Assembly: GCA_937872615.1 (NCBI GenBank)
Contig: CALMTT010000529.1
Location: 1 to 58,302 of the forward strand
Direction of reading: 5' to 3'
DNA: 58,302 bases
Source: an uncultured Verrucomicrobiaceae bacterium
GTDB lineage: Bacteria > Verrucomicrobiota > Verrucomicrobiia > Verrucomicrobiales > Verrucomicrobiaceae
The notes beneath the pieces were generated by a model. The model worked only from the letters and a program-made list of their open reading frames with translations, was not told the DNA's origin and searched no databases. Made by a program: the position numbers and the translations under genes. This document shows, in pieces, positions 50,002-58,302 of this stretch. Numbering within the stretch: position 1 is the first letter of the stretch; the number at the start of each line of letters is the position of its first letter.

Positions 50002-52929
50002 ATGCCCGAACTCGAAAAGACCTACACGCCAGCCGACGTCGAAGCCCGCTGGTATCAGCGCTGGCTCGACGACAAATGCTTTGAAGCCGATCCCGCCCGC
50101 GTGAGCGAGAAGCGCCCGGCTTACTCCATCGTCATCCCGCCGCCGAACGTCACGGGCATCCTCACGCTCGGTCATGTGCTGAACAACACCATCCAGGACA
50201 TCCTCGCCCGCCGCGCCCGCATGCTGGGGAAGGAAGTGCTCTGGCTGCCTGGCACCGACCACGCCGGCATCGCCACGCAAAACGTCGTCGAGAAGACGCT
50301 GAAAAAGCAGGGCGTCATCAAGCACCGCGACGATTTGGGCCGCGAGGGCCTCGTGGCGAAGATCTGGGAGTGGAAGGAAAAGCACGGCGGCATCATCATC
50401 GAGCAGCTCAAGAAACTCGGCGCCTCCTGCGACTGGAGCCGCGAGCGCTTCACCTTTGACGACGACTACAACGCCTGCGTCATGCGCGTGTTCGTCGATC
50501 TCTACAAAAAGGGCCTCATCTACCGTGGCAAGCGCATGGTGAACTGGTGCCCCTCCTCCCTCACCGCGCTCAGCGATGAGGAGGTCGTCATGAAAACTCA
50601 AAATTCATGGCTATACAGCTTCTCTGTTCCTGTGGTTGAAGCGAACGGCGATCACATTTGGAAGCTCGGCGATAATGGGCTCGAAAACGCTGTTTTCCTG
50701 ACAATATCGACTACTCGCCCTGAAACGATTCCAGGAGACGTGGCGATAGCAGTCAATCCGAACGACGAGCGCTATCGCGAGTACATCGGCAAGTTTGCAG
50801 TCAGGCCATTGCCGAGAGAGTTGCCAATCGAGCAGAAACTAATCCCCATCATCGGAGACGAGCATGTCGATGCATCGTTTGGCACGGGAGTGCTGAAAAT
50901 TACCCCATGGCACGATAAAGCCGACTACGAGATAGCTCTTCGTCACAATTTACCATGTGATCGCGAAGTAATTGGCCCAGACGGGAAAATGACTGTCCTA
51001 GCTGGTGAACTAGCAGGGTTGGATCGTCGCGAGGCGCGGCAGACTGCAATGGGATTATTACTCGAGGTTGTGAAGTCTGGCGGTGGTAATTGGGGAATGA
51101 AAACTTACGAGCACAGTGAACCCGTGCAGAAGCCATACGAGAATAACGTCGGCTTTTCTGAACGAGCCGACGTGGAGATCGAACCTCGCCTCAGTGAACA
51201 ATGGTTCATGCGGTATCCAAGTGTAAAAGCCAGCCAGGATGTCGTCACCAGCGGTGAGATGAAATTCCACCCCGACCGCTGGGCGAAGGTCTATGACCAC
51301 TGGATGACTGGCCTCCAGGATTGGTGCATCAGTCGCCAGGTCTGGTGGGGGCATCGGATTCCTGTGTGGAGCATTAAAGTTCCTGCCGGTTCAGATGTGT
51401 CGCTAATGCACCCAACTGTGAAAAAGGTCGCTGAATCGACACCAGACACACTAGAAGTGAAACCAACCGTGATTTCGCTAACAGGATTGACCGGTCATGA
51501 AACGGCAATTCATCAGCAAGCGCCTGATTTTGAGAATTGGCTGCTGATAGCGGCTACTGATTCAGATTTGGAGGCAAAAGAACTCGAAGCAGCAGGCTTC
51601 ACCCAAGACCCCGACGTCCTCGACACCTGGTTCAGCTCCTGGCTGTGGCCCTTCGCCACGATGGGATGGCCGGAGAAGACCTCCACGTTGAAGGCTTTTT
51701 ACCCCACGACCGATCTCGTCACGGGGCCGGACATCATCTTCTTCTGGGTCGCCCGCATGATCATGGCGGGCTTCGAGTGGATGGGCGAGCTGCCGTTCAA
51801 GAACGTCTATTTCACCGGCATCATCCGCGACAAGCAGGGCCGCAAAATGTCCAAATCGCTCGGCAATTCGCCCGATCCGCTGGAGCTCATCGCCAGCTAC
51901 AGCGCCGATGCGTTGCGCTTCGGCATCATGCGCAGCGCCCCGCTGGGCCAAGACATCTGCTTCGACGAAAAGAACGTCGAGCTGGGCCGCAACTTCTGCA
52001 CCAAGCTCTGGAACGCCGCCCGCTTCCGCCAGATGCAAGGAGGCGAGGTCGAGACCGATATCAGCGCCGCCCTGCTCAGCAGCGACGACAAATGGATCCT
52101 CCTGCGCCTCAACACCGCTATCGCCGAGGTCAGCACCGCTTTGGAAGAATATCGCTTCAGCGACGCCACCGCCACGCTCTACCGCTTCTTCTGGAGCGAG
52201 TATTGCGACTGGTACATCGAGGCCAGCAAAGCCGTGCTGCAAGGCAGCGACGAGAAGCGCAAAGCCAACACCCTCGCCGTCATCGACTTCGTGCTCGGGC
52301 ACACGCTGCGACTTTTCCATCCCTTCATGCCCTTCATCACCGAAGAGCTGTGGCACGGCATGGGCTTCAACGCGGACCTTCCCGAAAACCAAGGCGGCAA
52401 GAGCATCATGTTCGCCATTTGGCCGAAACCGCTCGATGCGGACGAACTCGCCCACTTCGGCATCCTTCCCGAAGACGAGCAGGCCGCGAACGACAAGTAC
52501 AAGGCCGTCGAGCTTGGTCGCGGATTGAAGAGCACCTTCAACATCAACAAGAAGGTGCGTTTCGTGCTCAAACCGGCCTCCGAGCTGCCTGCGCACGAAA
52601 TCGAGGTTCTACGCATCCTTCTCAATGCCGAGCCTCTGGAGGTCGATGCGGCCTTCCAGCCGAAAAAAGGCACTCCAGCGGCACTCACGCCTCTTGGCGA
52701 GCTTTTCCTGCCTCTCGATGGCCTCATCGATGTCGAAGCGGAACGCGCCCGCGTCGGCAAAGAAGTGTCCAAAGTCGAATCCGAGCTCGAAAAAGTCACC
52801 GCCAAGCTCGCCGACACGAACTTCACCTCCAAAGTCCCGCAGAAGGTGCTCGACGAGCATCAGCAGCGGAAGACCGACTGGGAAGAGAAGCTCGCGAAGC
52901 TCAAAGTGATGCTTGAAGCGCTCGGCTGA
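50002..52929 (+). CDS. valS: Valyl-tRNA synthetase
   Basis: About 975 residues charging tRNA-Val. The ATP-binding HIGH-type motif is PPPNVTGILTLGHVL, the editing domain has TISTTRPETIPGDVA and FGTGVLKITPWHD, the class Ia junction is DWCISRQVWWGHRIPVW, and KMSKSLGNS is the second ATP motif. The C-terminus has the coiled-coil arm (EVSKVESELEKVTAKLADT). The start at 50002 is preferred over 49966. The segment 50590-51230, and again 51360-51600, has lower GC and different codon choice from its flanks, while the rest resembles the neighbourhood. The protein remains full length with all motifs. Confidence 0.95.
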   Translation: MPELEKTYTPADVEARWYQRWLDDKCFEADPARVSEKRPAYSIVIPPPNVTGILTLGHVLNNTIQDILARRARMLGKEVLWLPGTDHAGIATQNVVEKTLKKQGVIKHRDDLGREGLVAKIWEWKEKHGGIIIEQLKKLGASCDWSRERFTFDDDYNACVMRVFVDLYKKGLIYRGKRMVNWCPSSLTALSDEEVVMKTQNSWLYSFSVPVVEANGDHIWKLGDNGLENAVFLTISTTRPETIPGDVAIAVNPNDERYREYIGKFAVRPLPRELPIEQKLIPIIGDEHVDASFGTGVLKITPWHDKADYEIALRHNLPCDREVIGPDGKMTVLAGELAGLDRREARQTAMGLLLEVVKSGGGNWGMKTYEHSEPVQKPYENNVGFSERADVEIEPRLSEQWFMRYPSVKASQDVVTSGEMKFHPDRWAKVYDHWMTGLQDWCISRQVWWGHRIPVWSIKVPAGSDVSLMHPTVKKVAESTPDTLEVKPTVISLTGLTGHETAIHQQAPDFENWLLIAATDSDLEAKELEAAGFTQDPDVLDTWFSSWLWPFATMGWPEKTSTLKAFYPTTDLVTGPDIIFFWVARMIMAGFEWMGELPFKNVYFTGIIRDKQGRKMSKSLGNSPDPLELIASYSADALRFGIMRSAPLGQDICFDEKNVELGRNFCTKLWNAARFRQMQGGEVETDISAALLSSDDKWILLRLNTAIAEVSTALEEYRFSDATATLYRFFWSEYCDWYIEASKAVLQGSDEKRKANTLAVIDFVLGHTLRLFHPFMPFITEELWHGMGFNADLPENQGGKSIMFAIWPKPLDADELAHFGILPEDEQAANDKYKAVELGRGLKSTFNINKKVRFVLKPASELPAHEIEVLRILLNAEPLEVDAAFQPKKGTPAALTPLGELFLPLDGLIDVEAERARVGKEVSKVESELEKVTAKLADTNFTSKVPQKVLDEHQQRKTDWEEKLAKLKVMLEALG

Positions 52930-52943
52930 TCGATTTCGATCCG

Positions 52944-53066
52944 GCGAAGCAAAGTAGCCATCTTGCTCCGCAAGATGAGCTCAAGGCTTTCGCACGCACT
53001 TTTGACGTTCGAACCTCATCCAGCTCTCCGTGCCTCTCGCGGAGCGAGAGGAGTACTTTGCTTCGC
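52944..53066. repeat. Palindromic element between convergent valS and queG (element F)
   Basis: Outer arms GCGAAGCAAAGTA (52944-52956) and TACTTTGCTTCGC (53054-53066) are perfect inverse complements. Near each end is a perfect 8-bp hairpin, CATCTTGC/GCAAGATG with loop TCC (52959-52977) and CCTCTCGC/GCGAGAGG with loop GGA (53033-53051). The 55 bp between is unpaired by eye. The architecture resembles elements B and D with a longer centre. It may terminate both convergent transcripts, though no T run follows. Confidence 0.78.
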
Positions 53067-53086
53067 GTGATGCCCGTCGTGGGTCT

Positions 53087-54106
53087 TCACGCTCGCCCAG
53101 CGATCTGCTCCATCGCCCACACCGCGTGCTCGGCGATGAGCGGATGCGGATCATTGGCCGCTAGCTGAAGGGCCGGAAGGTCCTCCGCGGTGCCGGTATT
53201 GCCGAGAGCGACGCAGACGTTCCGCAGGAAGGCGTGGCGTTTGATGCGCTTGATGGGCGATTTGGCGAAAAGGGCGCGGAAGTCGTCTTCGGTGAGTGAA
53301 AGGAAATCGCGCAGGTTTTTTGAGAAGACGCTCTGGCGGGCTTGGAAGGCGGCTTCGTGGCTGGTTTGAGCAAAGCGATTCCACGGGCAGGCCTCGAGGC
53401 AGTCATCGCAGCCGTAGATGCGGTCGCCGATGGCCTTTCGGAACTCGAGGGGGATGCTGCCCTTGTGCTCGATGGTGAGATACGAGACGCAACGGCGGGC
53501 ATCCATCGTGCGCGGGCCGGTGATGGCCTGCGTGGGGCAGGCATCGATGCAGCGCGTGCATTTCCCGCAGAGGTCGCGGGCAGGCTCATCGGGCGGCAGC
53601 TCGTGCGTGGTGAGCACTTCGGCGAGAAAGAACCACGTCCCGAGCTGGCGATGGATCTGCATCGTGCTTTTGCCCCCCCAGCCGAGCCCGGCCTCGCTGG
53701 CAAAATCACGCTCCAGCACCGGCCCGGTATCGACATAACGCCGCGTGGTGCCGCCGTGCGCGGTGAGGAAGTCCTCGAGGGCCTTCAGGCGCTTCTCGAT
53801 GAGATCGTGGTAGTCGTCATTCCACGCGTAGCGGGCGATGCGGTAGTCGGTGACGGGCTTTTCGCCTTGGAAGTAGTTGGTAGCGAGCACGATGACGCTT
53901 TTGGCTCCTTCGAGCACGAGTCGTGGATCACTGCGTCGCTCGATGTTCTTGGCCATCCAGGCCATTTCGCCATGTTTGCCCTCGGCGATCCATTTCGCGT
54001 AAAGGTCGCGATGCGTCGCCGGTGCCGCCACCGCCACGCGGCAGTCATCAAAGCCCAGCTCACGTGCTTTCACACGGAGGGCATCTTTGAGTTCGGCGGG
54101 CGTCAT
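53087..54106 (-). CDS. queG: Epoxyqueuosine reductase
   Basis: About 339 residues. This cobalamin-dependent enzyme reduces epoxyqueuosine to queuosine in tRNA, the last step of the pathway. The two 4Fe-4S motifs are CGKCTRCIDACP and CDDCLEACPWN. The N-terminal cobalamin-binding part has YRIARYAWNDDYHDLIEKRL and ASEAGLGWGGKSTM. A HEAT-like tail (NVCVALGNTGTAEDLPALQ) completes the family layout. The start at 54106 is supported by AAGGA eight bases upstream; ATGs at 54115 and 54142 are alternatives. It converges with valS across element F. Confidence 0.95.
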   Translation of the reverse strand: MTPAELKDALRVKARELGFDDCRVAVAAPATHRDLYAKWIAEGKHGEMAWMAKNIERRSDPRLVLEGAKSVIVLATNYFQGEKPVTDYRIARYAWNDDYHDLIEKRLKALEDFLTAHGGTTRRYVDTGPVLERDFASEAGLGWGGKSTMQIHRQLGTWFFLAEVLTTHELPPDEPARDLCGKCTRCIDACPTQAITGPRTMDARRCVSYLTIEHKGSIPLEFRKAIGDRIYGCDDCLEACPWNRFAQTSHEAAFQARQSVFSKNLRDFLSLTEDDFRALFAKSPIKRIKRHAFLRNVCVALGNTGTAEDLPALQLAANDPHPLIAEHAVWAMEQIAGRA

Positions 54107-54160
54107 GGACTGCATCCTTCTTTTGCGGCGGACGTTTCTCAATGCTCAATTTGAGATCAC

Positions 54161-55186
54161 ATGTCCCCCTGCCCGCATCTTCCGCCTCTCGACCGCGTGT
54201 ACACGTCGGAGGACATCGCGGCGCTGGGCAAGGAGCGGGGGCGCAGGTTTGTCGAGACCTGCCTGAAGTATGCGCAGTGCCTGTGGTTGGATGGTTTTCC
54301 AGCGAAGAGCATCCTGCTCATCAATCGCGCCCTGTCCGTGCCGCGTGACGAGGTGGAGCCGCCGTATCGCGCGATCGCGTGGATGCTGCAAAACAGGCCT
54401 TCGGGGCGCTTCATCGGCAACCCGCGGCGGCATTGGCAGCATTACGCGACGCGGATGAATGAAGGGCACAAGGAGCTGCGCATCTGGCGAGCGTGGGCCT
54501 GCTGGTTCCTCGCGTGCCGTATCCTGCCAGAGGCGGAGTTTCCGGCGGATCTGGAGCAAATCCGCGAGGAAGGCGTAGTCGAGCCGACGCATGCGCAGAT
54601 CGCTTCCAACCTGCCACCCGCAGATCTCGCGGCGTGGTCGGCGGTGCTCGACGAGCTGGGGCTGGCACCCGCCGCGACGCCCACCCTGCGCATCCGCCGC
54701 ATCGCGGCCAACGAGCTGCCGGTGGTGCGCCGGTTGGCGCATGAGATCTGGTATGCATGCTATCCGGGCATCATTCCGGAGGGGCAGATCGACTACATGC
54801 TGAGCATCTGGTATGAACCTGGCGCGATGGCACGCGAGATGGAGACGCGAGATGTGTGGTTCGCCCTCATCGAGGCGGAAAATATCGGGCCGGTGGGCTA
54901 TGTGAGCTTTGAAAAAGTGCCGAAGGAGTCTGTGGTCTTCATCAACAAGCTCTACGTGTTGCCGCAAATGCATGGTCGCGGTCTCGGTGCGGCCGCCTTG
55001 AGCTGGACCGCGGACCGCGCCCGCGAGTTGGGAGCGGACCGCCTGCGGCTGCGGGTGAACAAAAAGAATGCCACAGCCATTCGCTCCTACCTGCGCGGTG
55101 GTTTTGCCTTCAAAGAGGATGTCGTGACGGACATCGGCAGCGGCTACGTGATGGATGATTTTGTGATGGAGAAGGTGATCGGTTGA
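54161..55186 (+). CDS. GNAT N-acetyltransferase with an extra N-terminal helical domain
   Basis: A 341-residue protein in two parts. Residues about 1-165 are a helical region of unknown family (ETCLKYAQCLWLDGFPAKS, NRPSGRFIGNPRRHWQHY). Residues about 170-341 are a complete GNAT domain: IRRIAANELPVVRRLAHEIW, YVLPQMHGRGLGAAAL as the acetyl-CoA motif, and NKKNATAIRSYLRGGF as motif B. The acceptor is unknown. The stop overlaps by 4 bp a TTG-started extension of the downstream kinase frame, whose real ATG is further on. Confidence 0.8.
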   Translation: MSPCPHLPPLDRVYTSEDIAALGKERGRRFVETCLKYAQCLWLDGFPAKSILLINRALSVPRDEVEPPYRAIAWMLQNRPSGRFIGNPRRHWQHYATRMNEGHKELRIWRAWACWFLACRILPEAEFPADLEQIREEGVVEPTHAQIASNLPPADLAAWSAVLDELGLAPAATPTLRIRRIAANELPVVRRLAHEIWYACYPGIIPEGQIDYMLSIWYEPGAMAREMETRDVWFALIEAENIGPVGYVSFEKVPKESVVFINKLYVLPQMHGRGLGAAALSWTADRARELGADRLRLRVNKKNATAIRSYLRGGFAFKEDVVTDIGSGYVMDDFVMEKVIG

Positions 55187-55245
55187 AGTCGCCGTCATTC
55201 CTCCTTGTCACCCGCGGGGTGACTCGGCATCCTCCCGATGCTCGC

Positions 55246-57096
55246 ATGCCTCCTCCTCCCGCCGATAACTCCCTGCGCACTACTGGCGGCAACTGGCGCT
55301 GGGAACCACCAGCGCCCTCCGAGGTGCAGCGCATGCTGCCACAGTATGAAGTGGAAAAACTAATCGGACGTGGCGGCATGGGCGCCGTGTATCGTGGCAT
55401 CCAGCTCAGTCTCGAACGCCCGGTGGCCATCAAGCTGCTGCCGCCTGTCATTGAGCAGCAGGACCCGGCCTTCGCGGAGCGCTTCAAGAACGAGGCGAAG
55501 CTCATGGGCCGCCTGAACCATCCGGCCATCGTGAGCGTGTATGACTTCGGCCGCACGAATGAAGACCTGCTCTACTTTGTGATGGAGTACATCGATGGCA
55601 CGGACGTGCATCAGATGATCGCCTCGCACGGCAAACTGCCCGCGGAGCATGCGCTGGCCATCACCGCGCATGTCTGTGATGCGCTGGGCTATGCGCACAA
55701 GCAGGGCGTCATTCACCGTGACATCAAACCATCGAACGTGCTCATCGACAGCGATGGCCGCGTGAAGGTGGCGGACTTTGGCCTGGCCAAGGTGGCAGGT
55801 GAAGACGGCCACTCCCGCGGCCTGACGCAGACGGGCATGGCGATGGGGACGCCCGACTATGTGGCACCGGAATCGCTGATCCTCGGCATGCAGGTGGATG
55901 GACGGGCTGATCTGTATGCCGTCGGCGTGATGCTCTACCAGATGCTCACCGGCGATCTGCCGCGCGGCATGTTCAAGATGCCTTCGCAAAAGGTGCCCGG
56001 GGTCGATCCGCGCTTCGACCGCATCGTGCGGCGTGCTTTGGAGCAGGACCGCGAAGAGCGGTATCAGAGCAGCGGCGAAATCCGCCGTGACCTCGATGTG
56101 ATTCTCACCACGCCGCTGGCGGTGTCTGGCAAGCAGTCGAGCTCTGCCATCCCACGGCAGGCGGCGCAGGAGGTGGCAGGTCGCGGTAAAGTGCCAGCGC
56201 AGTTACAGCACCAGCCGAGAAGGCCCGTGCATCGCGAGGAAGTAGTCGAGGAGCTTCCGCGCCGTTCTTCCTCCCTGCCGTATGCATTTGCCATCGCGAT
56301 CATCGTGCTCGGTGGCGGCTGGGCGGTGCTGCATCAGCCTGCGGGCACCGCCACGCCGGTCGAGGAGCCCAAAACGATCTCAACGACTCCTGTCGTCCCA
56401 ACACCGGAGCCGCCCCAAACCACCCCAGTGCCTGTCACCCAGCCGGTCGAGAAGCCCATGGTGGTCGTCACGCCTCCCGCAACGCCACCGACACCACCAC
56501 CCAGCACGCCAGTGCCGGCAACCACCCCGCCGCCCAAACCCGCACCGCTGATCCCCACCTCGATTCCGACCCAGCCGCCCCCCCCCACCCCGGTGCCTAC
56601 CGCCATCATCGGTGCCGGACTGCCGGTCACCAAACGGCTCGACATGCTCGAACAGACTTTTCAGGACACCTTCGACACGAAGATCAACACCCCCTATCTG
56701 GCCAGCATCAAGGATCTCGGTGTCAAATACATCGCCAGGCTGCAAACAGACTTCAACACCGCCTTGCAAAGCCGTCGCGCCTCCGATGCCACCGCGTTGG
56801 AGGAGGAGCGCAAACGTTTCGCCACGCACCAGTTCATGCCCAGCATCGATCCGCCGGGGCTGGCCAAGATCGTCATCGACCTGCGGGACATCTACCGGGA
56901 CGCCGAAAAGGCCCTGACCGCCCAGCGGGACGCCAATTCCCTGCCCGAATACGACAACTACATCCGTGCTCTCAGCATCCTCGAAAATGAGGCGCTCGTC
57001 CAGCGTCGCCCCGATGACGCGTCCAAAATCCGCGTGAAGCGCGATGACGTGATGGCGCGGCGCAAACAGCGGGCAGCCAGGCTTCCCTCACGCTGA
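55246..57096 (+). CDS. Transmembrane Ser/Thr protein kinase (PknB/Hanks type)
   Basis: About 616 residues from the ATG at 55246; a frame extension to 55183 has no ATG. Kinase subdomains: glycine loop GRGGMG at 41-46, Lys63 in AIKLL, catalytic loop HRDIKPSNVLID at about 155-166, DFGLAK and APESL. A membrane segment (YAFAIAIIVLGGGWAVL) is at about 345-363. A Pro/Thr/Val-rich linker of about 115 residues follows, then an extracytoplasmic helical domain rich in Lys/Arg/Asp (TFQDTFDTKINTPYLASIKD). The layout is that of PVC-type signalling kinases with a unique sensor domain. The ClpP gene follows by 64 bp. Confidence 0.9.
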   Translation: MPPPPADNSLRTTGGNWRWEPPAPSEVQRMLPQYEVEKLIGRGGMGAVYRGIQLSLERPVAIKLLPPVIEQQDPAFAERFKNEAKLMGRLNHPAIVSVYDFGRTNEDLLYFVMEYIDGTDVHQMIASHGKLPAEHALAITAHVCDALGYAHKQGVIHRDIKPSNVLIDSDGRVKVADFGLAKVAGEDGHSRGLTQTGMAMGTPDYVAPESLILGMQVDGRADLYAVGVMLYQMLTGDLPRGMFKMPSQKVPGVDPRFDRIVRRALEQDREERYQSSGEIRRDLDVILTTPLAVSGKQSSSAIPRQAAQEVAGRGKVPAQLQHQPRRPVHREEVVEELPRRSSSLPYAFAIAIIVLGGGWAVLHQPAGTATPVEEPKTISTTPVVPTPEPPQTTPVPVTQPVEKPMVVVTPPATPPTPPPSTPVPATTPPPKPAPLIPTSIPTQPPPPTPVPTAIIGAGLPVTKRLDMLEQTFQDTFDTKINTPYLASIKDLGVKYIARLQTDFNTALQSRRASDATALEEERKRFATHQFMPSIDPPGLAKIVIDLRDIYRDAEKALTAQRDANSLPEYDNYIRALSILENEALVQRRPDDASKIRVKRDDVMARRKQRAARLPSR

Positions 57097-57160
57097 GGTT
57101 TTCTCGCCCAGAAAGCCCGCTGCGTTGACAAGCCCGCCGGCCGCCTCTTGATTCCGCCAC

Positions 57161-57817
57161 ATGACCCCCACCCCAACCGATTTTCCCTCCGTGATCGCCC
57201 CTTCGAACGCCTACATGGTCCCCACCGTCATCGAGGCGGACGGCCGCGGCGAGCGTGCCTACGACATCTACTCCCGCCTGCTAAAGGACCGCATCATCTT
57301 CCTCGGCGGCGAGGTGAATGACACAATGGCCTCCATCATCATCGCGCAGCTGCTCTTCCTCCAGATGCAGGATCCGAAGAAGGACATCAACATCTACATC
57401 AACAGCCCCGGCGGCAGCGTGACGGCCGGACTCGCCATTTATGACACGATGCAGTTCCTCACCTGCGATGTGTGCACCTACAGCATCGGCCTCGTGGCCT
57501 CGATGGGTGCCGTGCTGCTCTGCGCCGGCACGAAAGGCAAGCGCTACGCCCTGCCAAACAGCGACATCATGATCCACCAGGTCTCCGGCGGCGCCCGCGG
57601 CACCGCGAGTGATGTCGAGCGCACGGTGGAATACATGTTTGGCCTCAAAAAGCGCCTCAACCGCATCCTCGCCCATCACACCGGCAAGTCCGTGGAGCAG
57701 ATCGAACGCGACGCTGACCGCGACAACTACATGTCCGCCGCCCAGGCCGCCGAATACGGCCTCGTGGACAAGGTCCTCGAGTCCAAGCGTGAGATCGGCA
57801 ACGCCGACGCGAAGTAA
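57161..57817 (+). CDS. clpP: ATP-dependent Clp protease proteolytic subunit
   Basis: A 218-residue serine protease subunit that degrades unfolded or tagged proteins with ClpX/ClpA-type ATPases. Core motifs: [29 protein letters not shown], the catalytic serine in [11 protein letters not shown], and the histidine in [11 protein letters not shown]; the aspartate lies further on ([11 protein letters not shown] segment). The peptide before the serine is GLVAS where most ClpPs have GQAAS, a small departure that suggests a ClpP paralogue rather than the classic housekeeping copy. No ATPase gene is in the window. Confidence 0.95.
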   Translation: MTPTPTDFPSVIAPSNAYMVPTVIEADGRGERAYDIYSRLLKDRIIFLGGEVNDTMASIIIAQLLFLQMQDPKKDINIYINSPGGSVTAGLAIYDTMQFLTCDVCTYSIGLVASMGAVLLCAGTKGKRYALPNSDIMIHQVSGGARGTASDVERTVEYMFGLKKRLNRILAHHTGKSVEQIERDADRDNYMSAAQAAEYGLVDKVLESKREIGNADAK

Positions 57818-57839
57818 TCACCGCGTCCCTGAAATGACG

Positions 57840-57874
57840 AACGGCCGGTCTGGATGCAGACCGGCCGTTTTGCG
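57840..57874 (+). terminator. Rho-independent terminator of clpP
   Basis: A perfect 12-bp stem, AACGGCCGGTCT/AGACCGGCCGTT, with loop GGATGC, followed by TTGCGTTT. It begins 23 bp after the clpP stop. It is the strongest terminator-like structure in the window. Confidence 0.9.
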
Positions 57875-57875
57875 T

Positions 57876-57925
57876 TTGGAGTGATGGAGTTCTGGAAGAT
57901 TGAAACCATTCATCCATCACTCCAA
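57876..57925. repeat. Intergenic inverted repeat, TTGGAGTGATGGA type (element E2)
   Basis: TTGGAGTGATGGA (57876-57888) and TCCATCACTCCAA (57913-57925) pair perfectly around a 24-nt loop. It lies between the clpP terminator and the convergent gene, where it could help end the minus-strand transcript. Related wording at 41301-41377. Confidence 0.7.
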
Positions 57926-57950
57926 CACTCCATCCATCCCTTTCCCCTCC

Positions 57951-58302
57951 TCACCGCCGCAGGCCCTGCATGCGGGCGTGGAAGGACTCGAGCATCGGGG
58001 CCATCTCGAGCTTGGCGCTGAGCGGGGCTTCTTTGAAGAAGAGGCCCATGTCCTTGGTGAAATTCTTCTCAAAGCCCGAAGGATCCATGTCGATGAGGAG
58101 CTGCATCTCCGGGTTTTTGGCGGTGCGCTTCTTCATGTCGCGATGAATCGTGCCGATGATGCGGCGGCGGTCATCGGCGGGCAGTTTGTCGATGCCCTTC
58201 ATCACCGCTTGGAAGTGCTCCTCGACCACGCGGCCGATGTACTCGCCCTTTTCCTCATCGGTGAGGGACTTCATGAAGCGGTCGATGGTTTCCTCACCAT
58301 CC
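57951..58302 (-). CDS. Hypothetical protein, 5' end outside the window
   Basis: The frame is open to the right edge; in-frame codons before the ATG at 58274 read DGEETIDRF, which runs naturally into the downstream MKSLTDEEKGEY, so translation probably begins beyond the window. The visible 117 residues are charged and helical (EEHFQAVMKGIDKLPADDRR, ESFHARMQGLRR) with no catalytic motif. No family recognised. A transmembrane or secreted N-terminus cannot be excluded. Confidence 0.65.
   Translation of the reverse strand, partial: DGEETIDRFMKSLTDEEKGEYIGRVVEEHFQAVMKGIDKLPADDRRRIIGTIHRDMKKRTAKNPEMQLLIDMDPSGFEKNFTKDMGLFFKEAPLSAKLEMAPMLESFHARMQGLRR

Noticed and set aside
55183..57096. Kinase start at 55183
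   Set aside because: The first codon there is not an ATG and the added residues overlap the GNAT stop; the ATG at 55246 precedes the natural N-terminus.

Overview
The window reads as chromosomal DNA of a Verrucomicrobiota bacterium, most likely near Prosthecobacter/Verrucomicrobium (inference from gene content, not from a marker-gene search). It is GC-rich and gene-dense. It carries two giant PVC-type haem-binding CxxCH proteins, several FAD-dependent oxidoreductases of the kind common in Planctomycetes/Verrucomicrobia, a formylglycine sulfatase, a DUF4838 protein and a DUF5069 protein, and many secreted proteins with signal peptides. No rRNA, tRNA, CRISPR array, insertion sequence or phage gene was recognised.

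Layout. 1-6.6 kb: LysR regulator and M28 peptidase, small ferredoxin and L,D-transpeptidase lipoprotein, serine beta-lactamase-type hydrolase, PHP-domain protein and phosphodiester glycosidase-like protein. 6.6-13 kb: aroC, a minus-strand cassette (NAD-epimerase, DapA-family aldolase, oligopeptidase B), a GNAT acetyltransferase and DUF5069. 13-21.6 kb: PVC-type cytochrome/dehydrogenase, AsmA-like protein, FAD oxidoreductase and DUF4838 protein. 21.7-29.9 kb: UPF0175/DUF3368 toxin-antitoxin pair, VOC protein, tandem DUF885 metallopeptidases, ilvA, esterase, and a small-protein/nucleotidyltransferase pair. 30-39.8 kb: a five-gene co-directional catabolic cluster (sialidase-FAD fusion, beta-propeller glycosidase-like protein, sialidase-like protein, FAD oxidoreductase, sulfatase) probably acting on a modified, possibly sulfated glycan. 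39.8-50 kb: NYN/LOTUS protein, LolA-like protein, second PVC-type haem protein, ilvD, OmpA-like protein, cupin, Nudix hydrolase and FHA-adenylate cyclase. 50-58.3 kb: valS, queG, GNAT, Ser/Thr kinase, clpP and an edge-truncated protein.

The most unusual signal is a set of short palindromic elements. Three share the arm AAGTGATGCRGRCACTC, two share a different 54-bp sequence, and two more have the same architecture with unrelated sequence. Most consist of two adjacent small hairpins, and the whole element is itself an inverted repeat, so the 3-4 nt hairpin loops are usually complementary to each other. Five of the seven lie inside protein-coding genes, in frame, at domain linkers or near a terminus. 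This resembles the Rickettsia palindromic elements in concept but not in sequence. valS also has a composition-shifted interior that suggests intragenic recombination.

Coordinates use the start codon I consider most likely; alternatives are given where they matter. Function assignments rest on motif recognition by eye, not on database searches.
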